Assembly: GCA_965653565.1 (NCBI GenBank) | Contig: CBFHAI010000008.1 | Span: 54,315 to 118,314 of the forward strand | From: JALCLA01 sp965653565 | GTDB lineage: Bacteria > Pseudomonadota > Gammaproteobacteria > Xanthomonadales > Xanthomonadaceae | DNA length: 64,000 bases | Direction of reading: 5' to 3' | Shown: piece by piece, positions 17,351 to 27,408 of the stretch | How positions within the stretch are numbered: the first letter of the stretch is position 1 | Layout: every line of letters begins with the position of its first letter | Translations under genes and position numbers: made by a program | The notes under the pieces: model-generated | Seen by the model: only the letters and a program-made list of their open reading frames with translations | Database searches by the model: none | Told to the model about the DNA's origin: nothing

Positions 17351-17366
17351 GCAAAAATATTTTTGC
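17351..17366. promoter_or_regulatory. Perfect AT-rich palindrome in a divergent intergenic region
   Basis: GCAAAAATATTTTTGC is a perfect 16-base palindrome, flanked by partly mirrored GATCG segments. It lies between the leftward secreted pair (starting 17277) and the rightward DGPF/ECF42 cluster (starting 17497). Its composition is strikingly AT-rich against the local DNA, so a binding site for a regulator is plausible. No specific factor can be named. Confidence 0.45.
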
Positions 17367-17496
17367 GATCGTGTCGAAATCGCCGTCGCTCGTTCGTCGC
17401 CCTGTTTAGAGGCGCGATGGAATCCGATCGGAAGTCCCGCTCCGAAGTCCCCATCCGAAGGGCCCCGCCTCGTCATCCAACCAACAGGAGAACGAA

Positions 17497-17934
17497 ATGC
17501 GTGTAATGGTGATCGTCAAAGCCAGTGAAGACAGCGAAGCCGGCCAGATGCCGAGCGAAGAGTTGCTGCGCGACATGGGCAACTACAACGAAGCGCTGGT
17601 GAAGGCCGGCATCATGCTGGCCGGTGAAGGCCTGCATCCGAGCTCGAAGGGCAAGCGCGTGCACTTCGCCGGCAAGAACCGCACCGTCGTCGACGGTCCG
17701 TTCTCGGAAACCAAGGAACTGATCGCCGGCTATTGGCTGTGGCAGGTGAAGTCGATGGAGGAAGCGGTCGAGTGGGTGAAGCGTTGTCCGAATCCGATGC
17801 AGGGCGAGTCGGATATCGAAATCCGGCCGATTTTCGAGGCCGAAGATTTCGGCGCGGAATTCACGCCGGAGCTGCGCGCGCAGGAAGACCAGTTGCGCCA
17901 GCGCATCGAAGAACAGCAGCGCAAGAACGGCTGA
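17497..17934 (+). CDS. YCII-related (DGPF domain) protein
   Basis: 145 residues with a good ribosome-binding site (AGGAGAAC) before the ATG. The chain begins MRVMVIVKASEDSEAGQMPS and contains VVDGPFSETKELIAGYWLWQ, the DGPF signature of the YCII-related family, which has a ferredoxin-like dimeric fold. The C-terminal 40 residues are charged and probably helical (TPELRAQEDQLRQRIEEQQ). Family members have no firmly assigned enzymatic role, but they are strongly linked to ECF42 sigma factors and are their known targets in some bacteria. It opens a cluster with a PhnB-like gene, a second DGPF gene and an ECF42-type sigma gene. Confidence 0.9.
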   Translation: MRVMVIVKASEDSEAGQMPSEELLRDMGNYNEALVKAGIMLAGEGLHPSSKGKRVHFAGKNRTVVDGPFSETKELIAGYWLWQVKSMEEAVEWVKRCPNPMQGESDIEIRPIFEAEDFGAEFTPELRAQEDQLRQRIEEQQRKNG

Positions 17935-18069
17935 CCGGCCTTACGAACCTAAGCACGAAGAGCCACGACGATGCCCTGGTTCCGCCACGCGCCGCCGCTT
18001 CCGTACGAATGCTCGTGCGGCCAGCACGCATCGTCGCTTCATCCCAACCGAGCCGCAAAGGAGCACCCC

Positions 18070-18495
18070 ATGTCGAGCAACCTGCAGATCACGCCCTATC
18101 TCAACTTCGATGGCCGCTGCCGCGAAGCGTTCGAGTATTACGAAAAAGTCCTCGGCGGCAAGATCGAAACGATCCAGTCGTTCGCCGAAACACCGGCCTG
18201 CGAGCACGTGCCGAAGGAAATCCAGCATCACATCATGCATGCGCGATTGCTGATCGGATCGCAGACGCTGATGGGTTCGGATTCGACGCCGATGTGCCCG
18301 TACGAAGGCGTCAAAGGTTTCGCGGTGGCGCTCAACGTGAATTCGATCGCCGAGGCCGAGCGCGTGTTCGGTGCGCTGTCGAAGAACGGCAAGGTGGAGA
18401 TGCCGCTCGACCAGACCTTCTGGGCCGTGCGCTTCGGCGCCTGCACCGATCAGTTCGGCATTCCGTGGATGGTCAACTGCGAAAAGGAGAGCTGA
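18070..18495 (+). CDS. VOC-superfamily PhnB-like protein
   Basis: 141 residues. The opening ITPYLNFDGRCREAFEYYEK and the tail FWAVRFGACTDQFGIPWMVN are characteristic of the PhnB/3-demethylubiquinone-methyltransferase-like branch of the vicinal-oxygen-chelate (glyoxalase/bleomycin-resistance) superfamily. Metal-binding residues are not all certain: Glu and His in QHHIMHARLLIG are candidates. Two bases separate its stop from the next DGPF gene. The 135-base gap before it contains a frame that stays open, but no gene I can support. Such proteins often accompany DGPF/ECF42 clusters; their substrate is unknown. Confidence 0.85.
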   Translation: MSSNLQITPYLNFDGRCREAFEYYEKVLGGKIETIQSFAETPACEHVPKEIQHHIMHARLLIGSQTLMGSDSTPMCPYEGVKGFAVALNVNSIAEAERVFGALSKNGKVEMPLDQTFWAVRFGACTDQFGIPWMVNCEKES

Positions 18496-18497
18496 TC

Positions 18498-18920
18498 ATG
18501 CGCTTCATGATGCTGATGATTCCGAAGGGCTACGAAAGCGCGGCTCCCGGCACGCTGCCGGATGCCGATGGTGTCGAGCGGATGATGCGCTACAACGAAG
18601 AGCTGCATCGTGCCGGCGTGCTGCTCGCGCTCGATGGGCTGCATCCGCCGTCGATGGGCGCGCGCGTGAGTTTCGAAGGCGGCAAGCCGAGAGTCAGCGA
18701 CGGCCCGTTCGCCGAGGCCAAGGAAGTGCTCGGCGGCTATTGGCTGATCGATGTGAAGTCGCGCGAGGATGCGATCGCCTGGGCCACGCGTTGCCCGGCC
18801 GGGCCGAACGAAGTGATCGAAGTGCGTCAGGTGCAGGAACTGGAGGATTTCTCGCCGGAAGTGCAGAAGGCGGCGGAAGGTCTGCAGGAAATGCAGAACG
18901 TCGCTCGTAAACGCGCATGA
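18498..18920 (+). CDS. YCII-related (DGPF domain) protein, second copy
   Basis: 140 residues, paralogous to the protein at 17497: MRFMMLMIPKGYESAAPGTL, EELHRAGVLLALDGLHPPS, RVSDGPFAEAKEVLGGYWLI. The ATG at 18498 follows the PhnB-like stop by two bases and has AAGGAG upstream, so cotranslation is likely. The C-terminus ends in a basic tail (NVARKRA). The duplicated DGPF genes next to a sigma factor are the standard arrangement of ECF42 systems. Confidence 0.9.
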   Translation: MRFMMLMIPKGYESAAPGTLPDADGVERMMRYNEELHRAGVLLALDGLHPPSMGARVSFEGGKPRVSDGPFAEAKEVLGGYWLIDVKSREDAIAWATRCPAGPNEVIEVRQVQELEDFSPEVQKAAEGLQEMQNVARKRA

Positions 18921-19027
18921 CGGCAAGCGGCGCGAGCGTTGCGCAGGCTCGCGCCGCTGCGACATGCGTCGTTAGAATCAGTACTCGTTAGAACCGGGCA
19001 AACGCCTTCCTACAGGACTCGACCGCC

Positions 19028-20302
19028 GTGAGCATGGATGCCATCCACCGCCGCATCGATGCCGTCTGGCGCATCGAATCGGCCCGGCTGATCGCCGGCC
19101 TCGTGCGCATGGTGCGCGACGTCGGCCTGGCGGAAGAACTGGCGCAGGATGCGCTGGTGGCGGCGCTCGAATCCTGGCCGGGCAGCGGCGTGCCGGACAA
19201 CCCCGGCGCGTGGCTGATGGCCACCGCGAAACGGCGCGCGATCGATCAACTGCGCCGTCATACGTTGATCGAACGCAAGCATGACGAACTTGGTTACGAG
19301 ATCGAACTGCATCAGGAGGCTGTCGTGCCGGATGCCGAAATTCTGATCGACGACGACATCGGCGACGATCTGCTGCGACTGGTCTTCACCGCCTGTCATC
19401 CGATTCTTTCCACCGAAGCGCGCGTCGCGCTCACGCTGCGGCTGCTCGGCGGTTTGAGCACCGAAGAAATCGCACGCGCCTTCCTGGTGCCGGACGCCAC
19501 CATCGGCCAGCGCATTTCGCGCGCCAAGCGCACGCTGGCCGAAGCGCAGGTGCCGTTCGAAGTGCCGCGCGGCGCCGAATTGTCGGAACGCCTGGCATCG
19601 GTGCTCGAAGTGATCTACCTGATTTTCAACGAAGGCTATTCCGCGACGGCGGGCGACGACTGGATGCGCCCGACCCTATGCAACGAGGCCTTGCGTCTGG
19701 GCCGCGTGCTCGCCGGCCTGGCGCCGAAAGAACCCGAAGTGCACGGCCTGGTGGCGCTGATGGAAATCCAGGCCTCGCGCACGGCCGCGCGCGTCAACGC
19801 GGCCGGCGAACCGATCCTGCTGCTCGACCAGAATCGCGCGCGCTGGGATCAGTTGCTGATCCGCCGCGGCCTCAACGCGCTCGATCGCGCGAAATCGCTC
19901 GGCGGCACGCTCGGTGTCTATGCATTGCAGGCCGCGATCGCCGCCTGCCATGCCCACGCACGCACGGCGCAGGAAACCGACTGGCCGCGCATCGTCGCCT
20001 TGTACGACGCACTGTCGCAGTTGATGCCCTCGCCCATCGTCGAGCTAAATCGCGCAGTCGCCGTGACGATGGCCTTCGGCCCGGAGGCGGGCCTCGCCCT
20101 GGTCGACGCGCTGCGCGACGAAAGCACGCTGCAGAACTATCACCTGCTGCCCACCGTCCGCGGCGATTTCCTGTTCAAACTCGGCCGCCTCGACGAAGCC
20201 GCCGCGGAATTCATCCGCGCGGCGGACCTGGCGCGCAACACGCGCGAGAAGACGCTGTTGCGCAAGCGGGCGGCGGAGTGTGCGCAGCCGCCGATGAGTT
20301 GA
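19028..20302 (+). CDS. ECF RNA polymerase sigma factor, ECF42 type
   Basis: 424 residues from the GTG at 19028 (ATG at 19034 is nearly equivalent; AGGA lies upstream). Sigma region 2 spans about 15-85 (LAEELAQDALVAALESWP, GAWLMATAKRRAIDQLRR). Region 4 spans about 125-180 (VALTLRLLGGLSTEEIARAF, TIGQRISRAKRTLAEAQV). A helical extension of about 240 residues follows, with a repeat-like end (GDFLFKLGRLDEAAAEFIRA). This long C-terminal extension and the linked DGPF genes define ECF42. No anti-sigma gene is present, as is normal for this group, in which the extension is thought to control activity. It probably directs transcription of the upstream cluster (inference). Confidence 0.92.
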   Translation: MSMDAIHRRIDAVWRIESARLIAGLVRMVRDVGLAEELAQDALVAALESWPGSGVPDNPGAWLMATAKRRAIDQLRRHTLIERKHDELGYEIELHQEAVVPDAEILIDDDIGDDLLRLVFTACHPILSTEARVALTLRLLGGLSTEEIARAFLVPDATIGQRISRAKRTLAEAQVPFEVPRGAELSERLASVLEVIYLIFNEGYSATAGDDWMRPTLCNEALRLGRVLAGLAPKEPEVHGLVALMEIQASRTAARVNAAGEPILLLDQNRARWDQLLIRRGLNALDRAKSLGGTLGVYALQAAIAACHAHARTAQETDWPRIVALYDALSQLMPSPIVELNRAVAVTMAFGPEAGLALVDALRDESTLQNYHLLPTVRGDFLFKLGRLDEAAAEFIRAADLARNTREKTLLRKRAAECAQPPMS

Positions 20303-20327
20303 GCTGCGCTGCGTATCAATCGATTTA

Positions 20328-20816
20328 TCAATCGATCGGCTTGCGTCCGAAGCGCAGCGCAAGCCAGGCAAGAAACAGTAGCAACCCGCCCAGGCCGAAA
20401 TTCGCGGCCGGCCCGCCCGATGGCACCGTGGCTACCTTGATTGATGGCACCTGGAAGACGAGTTGGCCGTACTCACTGCACTCCCAGCCATCGGCGCCGA
20501 AACCGCAGCCATGTAGAAACCACGTATGCGTGCCGGCCTCGAATTGCCCGATATACGCGACGATTTCGTCACCGGCCGTACTCGGTTCGCAGATGTCATG
20601 GAGAAAGGTTCGCGTGGCAACGCCGCCGGGTACACGTTCCCAAATCATCGGCTCGGGAAAACCTATGCACGAATCCGTCAAAAGGAGCATGTGCAACCAT
20701 ACTTCGTCGCCGCGTACCTCGGCGGTGTACGTCACGTTGTATAGCGTCAACGATTGCGCGCTGACAGTTGCGGGCAAGAACAAGAGAAGCGCAAACCACA
20801 GAAAATAGGTCTTCAT
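20328..20816 (-). CDS. Small exported protein with C-terminal membrane anchor
   Basis: 162 residues with a clear signal peptide (MKTYFLWFALLLFLPATVSA). The mature part has six or more cysteines' worth of possible disulfides (SCIGF, HDICEP, HGCGF, WECSE) and ends with a hydrophobic helix plus basic tail (LGGLLLFLAWLALRFGRK). That tail resembles membrane-anchoring sorting tails, but I see no recognised PEP or IPTL signature. It starts 12 bases after the stop of the protease gene at 20829, so both are likely in one transcript. Function unknown; an envelope-anchored partner or inhibitor of the protease is speculative. Confidence 0.65.
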   Translation of the reverse strand: MKTYFLWFALLLFLPATVSAQSLTLYNVTYTAEVRGDEVWLHMLLLTDSCIGFPEPMIWERVPGGVATRTFLHDICEPSTAGDEIVAYIGQFEAGTHTWFLHGCGFGADGWECSEYGQLVFQVPSIKVATVPSGGPAANFGLGGLLLFLAWLALRFGRKPID

Positions 20817-20828
20817 CGGGGCGGCTTC

Positions 20829-22001
20829 TCAGTTGGGTTCCGGAGGACACGGGGGAGCGGTTTCCTTCAACGGCGCGCCCCCGCCATTGGGAAACATCGG
20901 CAGTTGGATCTTCGACCAATCGTCGTAATCCGAAAGCTGTGTATAGACACCGCCGCAGTTTTCCAGCGGCTTGGATTCCCAGGTCCAATCGAGATTGTTG
21001 ATATCGGCTTTGACGGCGACCGGGTCGATGATCCCGTTGGCATTCCAATCCATCGGATGCGCGTCGCAGATACCTGCGCCTTCGACGAGCGCGTTTTCAT
21101 CGAGGACAGCGTTCGTGCCCATCGAGTAGGAAGCGATGCCGTCGCCGAACCGATCACAGTTCACATCGATTCCGGTGAACTGAAATCGGTAGTTCATCAC
21201 CGAACTGTAGTTTGGCTTGCCGTTGCAGGCGTCGTTACCGCCGTGATACAGGCCCAGGTTATGTCCCAACTCATGCACGATGGTGTTGCCGATTTTTTGC
21301 ACCGATGGCTGACACTGCATCGTCACCATCATTCGATCGCCGCCGATGCTGGCGTTGCCCGATGACGCGCTGTAGTTGTCGATTACGTACCGGTGAGCCA
21401 TGAGCACGTAGTGGAAATAGCCGCGACGGTTCACTGCCATGTTCGCGGTGTAGATCGCCTTGTGCTCGTCACCGAGCGCGCTTCCGATGACGATTCCGTC
21501 ACTGTCGGGAACGAGGTTGCCGCCGTCGAAAACGCCGCCCTGCCCGACGTCCTGGATGACGTTGATGCCGGTGGTGCCGTCGGGGTTGTCGACCGGGGCA
21601 GCCGCGAAGGCGGCGGCGACGCGCTCGAGCACCAGGGCGCTCGGTTTGTGATCGTGCGGTCCGACGCAGTAGGCGCTGACGTTGATGTCGTTAGCGTCCG
21701 CGAACCAGTCGTATTCGAGCAGGATGTCCTGGCGCAGCGGGTTTACGCCGAGCGCCGGCAGATCGAGGCCGCCCGCGGTGCCGAGCAACTCGTCACGGTC
21801 GGACAGGCCGTCGCGGTCGGTGTCGGCGGCCGTGGCCAGCGTTCCGGCCACCGCCTCTTCGCAGTCCATCAGGCCGTCAGTGTCGGTATCCAGCGCGCAG
21901 GAAGCTTCGAAACCATCGGCGAAGACGCGCTCGGCCCAGGCGCATTCCGGCGCGCACAGGCCTATCGATGAAACAAGAATTGCAGTTCTCAGTGCTGTCA
22001 C
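20829..22001 (-). CDS. Secreted metzincin-like zinc metalloprotease
   Basis: 390 residues. Signal peptide (MTALRTAILVSSIGLCAPEC), then ERVFADGFEASCALD carrying the shared secreted motif. Two thrombospondin-3-like calcium loops follow (DTDTDGLMDCEE and DTDRDGLSDRDE, about 38-75). The catalytic zinc site is VHELGHNLGLYHGG (His243, Glu244, His247, His253), and a Met-turn SSVMNY follows at about Met269. HExxHxxGxxH plus a Met-turn defines metzincins. A Cys-rich C-terminal part (NCDRFG, GICDAH, NCGGVY, PPCPPEPN) may be disulfide-linked. The substrate is unknown. The AT-rich region upstream (22080-22175) probably holds its promoter. Confidence 0.8.
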   Translation of the reverse strand: MTALRTAILVSSIGLCAPECAWAERVFADGFEASCALDTDTDGLMDCEEAVAGTLATAADTDRDGLSDRDELLGTAGGLDLPALGVNPLRQDILLEYDWFADANDINVSAYCVGPHDHKPSALVLERVAAAFAAAPVDNPDGTTGINVIQDVGQGGVFDGGNLVPDSDGIVIGSALGDEHKAIYTANMAVNRRGYFHYVLMAHRYVIDNYSASSGNASIGGDRMMVTMQCQPSVQKIGNTIVHELGHNLGLYHGGNDACNGKPNYSSVMNYRFQFTGIDVNCDRFGDGIASYSMGTNAVLDENALVEGAGICDAHPMDWNANGIIDPVAVKADINNLDWTWESKPLENCGGVYTQLSDYDDWSKIQLPMFPNGGGAPLKETAPPCPPEPN

Positions 22002-22409
22002 GGCTGCGCTCGCTTGGCTTGGCAGGCGTGCAGCGTAGACGCGTCGGATCAGCCGCCTAAGCGAAATCTTGATCCCGCTTTGGAACGTGAAGCTAAATCG
22101 GACATGCGAAATGTGAACTTCTGTATTTCATACAAATACTTAGTTCATTTTCATAATTGACGAAAATTTCCATTTCGCGCAGTCCAGCGTGCGCCGCCGC
22201 CATCCATCCGCGACCGGCGGCGACGAAATCCGGGCGGAAAATCGCCGCCCCGGCCGCCAACGCGGCCATGTAATCAATTGAATCGAAAGGTTATTTCTAT
22301 TCTCCGACGCAGATTTTTCGACTTTGCCGATCTGCACGCTGACGTCGGACGAAAAACCCACTCGGCCGACCCTGGGCGAGGCATTGCACCCCGCCCGCCC
22401 CCGCAAAAC
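22002..22409. other. Gene-free region with an AT-rich island
   Basis: About 400 bases between the protease gene (start 22001) and the stop of the gene at 22410. The stretch 22080-22175 is strongly AT-rich for this genome and contains the small inverted repeat GTATTTCATACAAATAC, plus a TTGACG element. It is likely the regulatory region of the leftward protease unit. The rest is GC-rich, and I see no supported gene in it. Confidence 0.4.
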
Positions 22410-24026
22410 TCACCGCAGATCGAGGAACCCGATCTTGCCGCCGCCGGCACGGCGCGCCGAATCGGCGGTGCCGATGGCATCGGCGATCACCTTGTCGCCG
22501 TCGACGCGCGAGCCGTCGTAGCGCGCGATGCCGACACTGAAACTCAGCGGATTGCCGGTATCGGCACTGAGCCATTCGCGGCTGTTGAGGCTGTAAAGCA
22601 GCGCTTCTGCATCGGCTCGCAGACCGGCTTCATGCTCCGACGCCATCAGCACCAGGCGCGAAAACTCACCGATGCCGCAGGTGCGTCCGAGGCCGCCGCA
22701 TTCGGATTCGATCGCCTGCGCGATTTCGAGCGCGAGGTTGCCGGCACGCACGAAGCCGAGTTTGTCGGCCACGGTGGCGATGTCGTTCATCGCGAACACG
22801 GCGACCGCGGCGCTCTTGCCGTCCTTGCGCGCATCTTCCATCGCCTCGACGAAACGCACGCGATCCAGACGCTGCGTCAGCCCGCCTTCCGGCCGCTCGG
22901 CCGGCGCCGACAGGGCCAGCGCACGGGCGCGACCGATGCGGCTGTTGACGTTGGCGAGCAGATGCCGCGGGCGCACCGGCTTGGAAAGGAAATCGTCGCC
23001 GCCGGCCGCGATGGCTTCGGCGCGCTTGTCGAGATCTTCCTCGCCGGTGAGGAACACGACGGGAACGTGCGCCAGGCTCTCGCGTTCGCGCACCAGCTGC
23101 GCGAGTTCGATGCCGGTCATGTCCGGCAGATTGATGTCGAGCAGGATCAGATCGGGCGCGCGCGCCTGCATCATGTCGAGCGCGATCTCGGCCGAAGCCG
23201 CCACGTCGACTTCGAAGCCCTGGTGGCGCAGCAGCGATTCGCAGAAGGCCGCGTGGCCGCGATCGTCCTCCACCACCAGCACGCGATACGCCTCCTCGCG
23301 GCGGCGCGACAGCGCGCCGAGCAGGGCTTCGCTGGCCTTCGCGACGTCGGCATCGAGCAGCAGATCGATGCCGGCGCGCCGCGCATGCAGGCGCGCGCGC
23401 AAATCGTCCGGCAGGCCGGTGGCGGCCCACAGCACTTTGCGCCAGGTGCCGGTGCTGTGGCGGCGGCCGCTCTGGCTGAGTTTCTGCACGTCGGGCAGAT
23501 AGTCGGCGTCGAGGATGAAGGCGTCGGGCAGTTCCTGTTCGAGCGCGGCGAGCGCGGCGCCGACATCGTCGAGGATCACCACATCGAGATTCTGTTGGCG
23601 CAGGCTTTCGATCAGGCTCGAATTCTCGCGCCCCGGCGTGCGCAGGTAGTAGACGTGATACAGGCGCGCGGATTCCTGTTCCGGCGTCTGCGGCGCGGCC
23701 TGCACCGGCGCGCCGGACGGCATCAGATGGCGTTCGAGTTCGCCGACCAGGCGCTCCAGGCGTGTGCGTTGCGCGGCATCGGGGCGCAGGTCGGAATCGG
23801 CGAAGGCGCACAGATAGACCTCGAGCTCGGCCGTGGCATCGGCGACGTCGCGATCGGCGATCAGCTCGGCCAGCGCCGAGAACGCCTCGATGCGCTCGAA
23901 CATCTCTCGCGCCTCGTCGTCCGACCACTGCCGCGTCAGCAGGGCGCGGAAGTCCCGGCACCAGGCGGCCATGTCGGCACGCCAGTTTTCCGAGCCGGCG
24001 GGCATCGTGAGTCCGTGTCCGTGCAT
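22410..24026 (-). CDS. Response regulator with degenerate GGDEF domain
   Basis: 538 residues. The N-terminal 110 residues are helical and acidic. About 115-235 looks like a receiver-like domain without a clear phosphorylation site (VVILDDVGAALAALEQELPD). About 245-365 is a true receiver: RVLVVEDDRGHAAF, DLILLDINLPDMTG with the acceptor Asp, VVFLTGEED, and DDFLSKPVRP with the Lys. About 380-538 has the fold of a GGDEF domain (LDRVRFVEAMEDARKDGKSA, LSFSVGIARYDG), but the active-site loop reads GIGEF instead of GGDEF. Diguanylate cyclase activity is therefore doubtful; a signalling or nucleotide-binding role is possible. It diverges from xseA with 30 bases between starts. Starts at 24005 and 23972 are alternatives. 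Confidence 0.8.
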   Translation of the reverse strand: MHGHGLTMPAGSENWRADMAAWCRDFRALLTRQWSDDEAREMFERIEAFSALAELIADRDVADATAELEVYLCAFADSDLRPDAAQRTRLERLVGELERHLMPSGAPVQAAPQTPEQESARLYHVYYLRTPGRENSSLIESLRQQNLDVVILDDVGAALAALEQELPDAFILDADYLPDVQKLSQSGRRHSTGTWRKVLWAATGLPDDLRARLHARRAGIDLLLDADVAKASEALLGALSRRREEAYRVLVVEDDRGHAAFCESLLRHQGFEVDVAASAEIALDMMQARAPDLILLDINLPDMTGIELAQLVRERESLAHVPVVFLTGEEDLDKRAEAIAAGGDDFLSKPVRPRHLLANVNSRIGRARALALSAPAERPEGGLTQRLDRVRFVEAMEDARKDGKSAAVAVFAMNDIATVADKLGFVRAGNLALEIAQAIESECGGLGRTCGIGEFSRLVLMASEHEAGLRADAEALLYSLNSREWLSADTGNPLSFSVGIARYDGSRVDGDKVIADAIGTADSARRAGGGKIGFLDLR

Positions 24027-24056
24027 CTGCTATCCCCAATGTCCTGACCTGACCCT

Positions 24057-25535
24057 ATGCTAATGCCTCGGCGAGGATTATCCAGTCGGCTGCTTGGCGT
24101 TTTTACAATCGCCCACACCCGCGCGACGATCCGTACTGCCGGCCCGCGTGCGTTGCGGCACAATCGCCGTCCCGCGCCGCTGGCGCCGCCACCCGCCCTG
24201 CCCTTGTCGACCGAACGCGCCGTTCTCACGCCGTCCCAGCTCAACGCGCTCGCGCGCGATCTGCTCGAGGGCGCGTTTCCGCTGATCTGGGTGCAGGGCG
24301 AATTGTCCGGCGTGTCGCGGCCTGCGTCGGGCCATCTGTATTTCACGCTGAAGGATGCGCGGGCGCAGGTGCGCTGCGCGCTGTTCAAGCCCAAGAGCCA
24401 GTGGCTGAAGTTCCGTCCGGCCGATGGCGTGCAGGTGATGCTGCGTGCGCGGCTCACGGTCTACGAAGCGCGCGGCGACTATCAGTTGATCGTCGATCAC
24501 ATGGAAGAGGCCGGCGAAGGCGCCTTGCTGCGCGCCTTCGAAGAACTCAAGAACCGGCTCGCGGCCGAAGGCCTGTTCGACACCGCGCGCAAGCGTTCGT
24601 TGCCGCGCTATGTGCGGCGTCTGGGCATCGTTACCTCGCCGAGCGGCGCCGCGGTGCGCGACGTGCTGAGCATCCTGCGCCGGCGTTTCGCGCTGATCGA
24701 AGCCGACGTGCTGCCGATTGCCGTGCAAGGCAGCGGCGCGGCAGCGCAGGCCGTCGACATGCTGCGCCGCGCCGACGCCAGCGGCCGCTACGACGTGCTG
24801 CTGCTCACGCGCGGCGGCGGTTCGCTGGAGGATCTGGCCGCCTTCAACGACGAAACCCTCGCCCGCGCGATCGCCGCGTTGAACACACCGCTGGTTTGCG
24901 CGGTCGGCCATGAAGTCGATTTCAGCATCGCCGATTTCGTCGCCGATCTGCGTGCGCCGACGCCATCGGCCGCCGCCGAAGTGCTCACGCCCGATCGCAG
25001 CGAGCTGCTGGCCTTGCTCGCGCGGCGGCGCACGCAACTCGACAACTGCGCGCGCCGCGGCCTGGAAAACCGCGCGCAGCGGCTCGATCAACTGCAACAG
25101 CGGCTGCACGCGCAGCGTCCGGCCGCACGATTGCAGCGCGGCCGCGAACGCCTCGCCGGCCTGCATCAACGTCTGCAGCGTCATCCGGAATTGGTGCTAA
25201 AGCGGCTGCGCGAACGACATGCGCAACTGCTCGCGCGTCTGCAACGCCAGCATCCGCGCGAACGCGTCGCGGCGATGCGCACGCGTCTGCTGCTGGCGCG
25301 CGATCGCCAGCAGGCATTGACGGTGCGGCTGGTCGAGCGGCGCGCGCTGCAACTGGCATCGCTCGGTCGCGCCCTGAATGCGGTGAGCCCCTTGGCCACC
25401 TTGAAACGCGGCTACGCGGTGCTGAGCGATCCGGCAACAGGCCGCGTGCTGCGACTGGCGAGCGACATCGCGCCGGGCAGTCAGGTCGATGCGAAGCTCA
25501 GCGACGCCACGATCCGGCTGCGACGCGAACCCTAG
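24057..25535 (+). CDS. xseA: Exodeoxyribonuclease VII large subunit
   Basis: Conserved XseA order: OB-fold (LTPSQLNALARDLLEGAFPL, GVSRPASGHLYFTLKDARAQ), central catalytic domain (GIVTSPSGAAVRDVLSILRR, DVLLLTRGGGSLEDLAAFND, VGHEVDFSIADFVADLRAPT), a long coiled-coil region rich in RLQ repeats, and the tail LKRGYAVLSDPATGRVL. With the small subunit XseB, not in this window, it degrades single-stranded DNA from both ends. The start given is the first ATG of the frame, but homology begins only around residue 57. A TTG at 24204 is the likelier true start, supported by a TACAAT box at 24104 that would otherwise lie inside the gene. Length from the TTG is about 443 residues, normal for the family. 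Confidence 0.92.
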   Translation: MLMPRRGLSSRLLGVFTIAHTRATIRTAGPRALRHNRRPAPLAPPPALPLSTERAVLTPSQLNALARDLLEGAFPLIWVQGELSGVSRPASGHLYFTLKDARAQVRCALFKPKSQWLKFRPADGVQVMLRARLTVYEARGDYQLIVDHMEEAGEGALLRAFEELKNRLAAEGLFDTARKRSLPRYVRRLGIVTSPSGAAVRDVLSILRRRFALIEADVLPIAVQGSGAAAQAVDMLRRADASGRYDVLLLTRGGGSLEDLAAFNDETLARAIAALNTPLVCAVGHEVDFSIADFVADLRAPTPSAAAEVLTPDRSELLALLARRRTQLDNCARRGLENRAQRLDQLQQRLHAQRPAARLQRGRERLAGLHQRLQRHPELVLKRLRERHAQLLARLQRQHPRERVAAMRTRLLLARDRQQALTVRLVERRALQLASLGRALNAVSPLATLKRGYAVLSDPATGRVLRLASDIAPGSQVDAKLSDATIRLRREP

Positions 25536-25650
25536 TCGACGGCGCGAAACTTCGCGATTCATTCGCGGTTTTTCCAACGCTTCCGCGCGATTGACGCTGT
25601 CATGCCCCACCCCGACAATGCGGCAGGGGTCACAACTCGGGGAACGCGGC

Positions 25651-27291
<1,641 letters not shown>

Positions 27292-27408
27292 TTTTGTATT
27301 TGTGATTTCGCGATTCTGTTCTCCCGTCGCGAGAAGGTGCCCGAACGGCGGATGCGGTTTCGGCCTTGCATCGAGGCCGCGCAGTCAACGAGCAAACAAG
27401 GCAACGTC

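Noticed and set aside
17941..18069. A gene between the first DGPF gene and the PhnB-like gene
   Set aside because: The frame is merely the upstream extension of the PhnB-like frame or an overlapping shadow; no conserved residues.
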